Shown here piece by piece: positions 6,754 to 7,271 of a DNA stretch of 7,271 nt (the stretch's first letter is position 1; the number at the start of each line of letters is the position of its first letter). The stretch is taken from positions 1 to 7,271 of the forward strand of contig SMXK01000180.1 in NCBI GenBank assembly GCA_004356265.1, given 5' to 3'. This DNA is from Bacteroidota bacterium. Its GTDB lineage: Bacteria > Bacteroidota > Rhodothermia > Rhodothermales > UBA10348. A program made the position numbers and the translations under genes. Below the pieces are notes generated by a model. That model was given only the letters and a program-made list of their open reading frames with translations, was not told the DNA's origin and did no database searches.

Positions 6754-7271
6754 TTAATTCACGGGTTCACGGGCCTTCACAATTAACAATTGATCGATCC
6801 GATCACGAGCATATTGCACCTGGGGCTGCAGAATGTCGTCTGCATCTACCCATATATCCGAAAATTTTTGGTAAGCTTCAATAGCTGAGTCAATATTTCC
6901 GAGTTGAGAGTGGATTTCTCCGAGCCGGAAGAAGGTGGGGGCACGCATGGTTGCTCTCAAGGCTACACCATATCCTACCGTGTTATCTAGATCGGCTTGG
7001 TAATACCGAACGGCCTTATTAAGACTGTCCATATGCTCAAATACACGCGCTCTTTGAAAGAATGCGCACCACTCACAACTGAAGTGATCGACGTAATTGT
7101 CGAGAGCGGTCATGGCGTCGTCAAGATTTCCCCGCGCTATCTCCAATTCTACTTTGGCCCCAAAACTCCCGAAGTCGCCCTGTCTGAGTCCGCTGAATAC
7201 GTCCCTTTCGTAAGCAGATTCTAACATCGCGGCCCGATCGACATCACCCGCTATTGCAAATATGTGTATCA
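6754..7271 (-). CDS. C-terminal TPR region of a second kinase-like sensor protein (5' end outside window)
   Basis: The frame is open from the window's right edge to the TAA at 6754, giving the last 171 or so residues. An ATG at 7227 is internal, because the coding frame continues upstream to base 7271. The sequence is helical TPR-like and aligns with the C-terminus of the 1045-residue kinase. CEWC corresponds to CIYC, FFRLGEI to FLRLGEI, and AIEAYQKFSDIWVDAD to AIESYTKFAELWKNAD. The closing blocks YARDRIDQLL and AREP match YAHNRIDQLL and AREP. This ending (an LW-DAD-LQ-V pattern) is typical of TPR-bearing Ser/Thr kinases in Gemmatimonadota and Rhodothermota, from memory of the family. A kinase domain is therefore expected beyond the window but is not seen. 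It lies 44 bases upstream of a double-ABM gene, the same order as the complete kinase/ABM pair. Confidence 0.8.
   Translation of the reverse strand, partial: IHIFAIAGDVDRAAMLESAYERDVFSGLRQGDFGSFGAKVELEIARGNLDDAMTALDNYVDHFSCEWCAFFQRARVFEHMDSLNKAVRYYQADLDNTVGYGVALRATMRAPTFFRLGEIHSQLGNIDSAIEAYQKFSDIWVDADDILQPQVQYARDRIDQLLIVKAREPVN

Larger units (their letters stand above)
2049..7271 (-). repeat. Diverged tandem duplication of a kinase/double-ABM gene pair
   Basis: Unit one is the TPR protein at 6754-7271 (cut by the window edge) plus the ABM gene at 5957-6709. Unit two is the kinase at 2820-5957 plus the ABM gene at 2049-2807. Both units have the same order and strand, and both members are recognisably paralogous. 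At DNA level only short identical stretches remain, for example a 14-base match, GGATTTTCCACTCT, at 2528-2541 and 6436-6449, so the duplication is old or was brought together from diverged copies. Confidence 0.75.

Noticed and set aside
6754..7227. Separate 157-residue TPR protein starting at the ATG at 7227
   Set aside because: The frame stays open to the right edge and the sequence aligns within the C-terminus of the complete kinase, so it is a cut longer gene.

Overview
The window looks like chromosomal DNA of a Gram-negative, double-membrane bacterium. An outer-membrane beta-barrel C-terminus, a large serine/threonine kinase with a TolB-like and TPR sensor region, and mostly weak or absent Shine-Dalgarno sequences suggest the Rhodothermota/Balneolota, Gemmatimonadota or related lineages. 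That placement is inference. No rRNA, tRNA, insertion sequence or CRISPR was seen, and the window is almost fully coding.

Left side, plus strand (1-1683): the 3' end of an outer-membrane beta-barrel protein is followed after 17 bases by a PrsW-type intramembrane protease that carries an additional soluble C-terminal region of about 130 residues. They are probably co-transcribed. Their transcription converges on the minus-strand genes across a gap of only 20 bases.

Right side, minus strand (7271 down to 1704), in order of transcription: the C-terminus of a TPR protein that is almost certainly a second sensor kinase; a protein with two ABM-type ferredoxin-like domains; a complete 1045-residue Ser/Thr kinase (kinase domain, three likely membrane segments, TolB-like domain, TPR array); a second double-ABM protein; and a 92-residue unrecognised protein. 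The spacing is operon-like: 44 bases, a 1-base stop/start overlap, 12 bases, then 66 bases.

The most notable point is that the kinase/double-ABM pair occurs twice in tandem. The two ABM proteins are about 40% identical by hand alignment, and the two kinase C-termini share a CxxC and the same closing TPR sequence. This suggests an old duplication of a two-gene signalling module: a membrane kinase with an extracytoplasmic TPR sensor and a dedicated small double-ABM partner. Both partners end in a conserved tail with a Thr/Ser-Asp-Asp cluster that could be a phosphorylation or docking site. Function and ligand cannot be read from the sequence.
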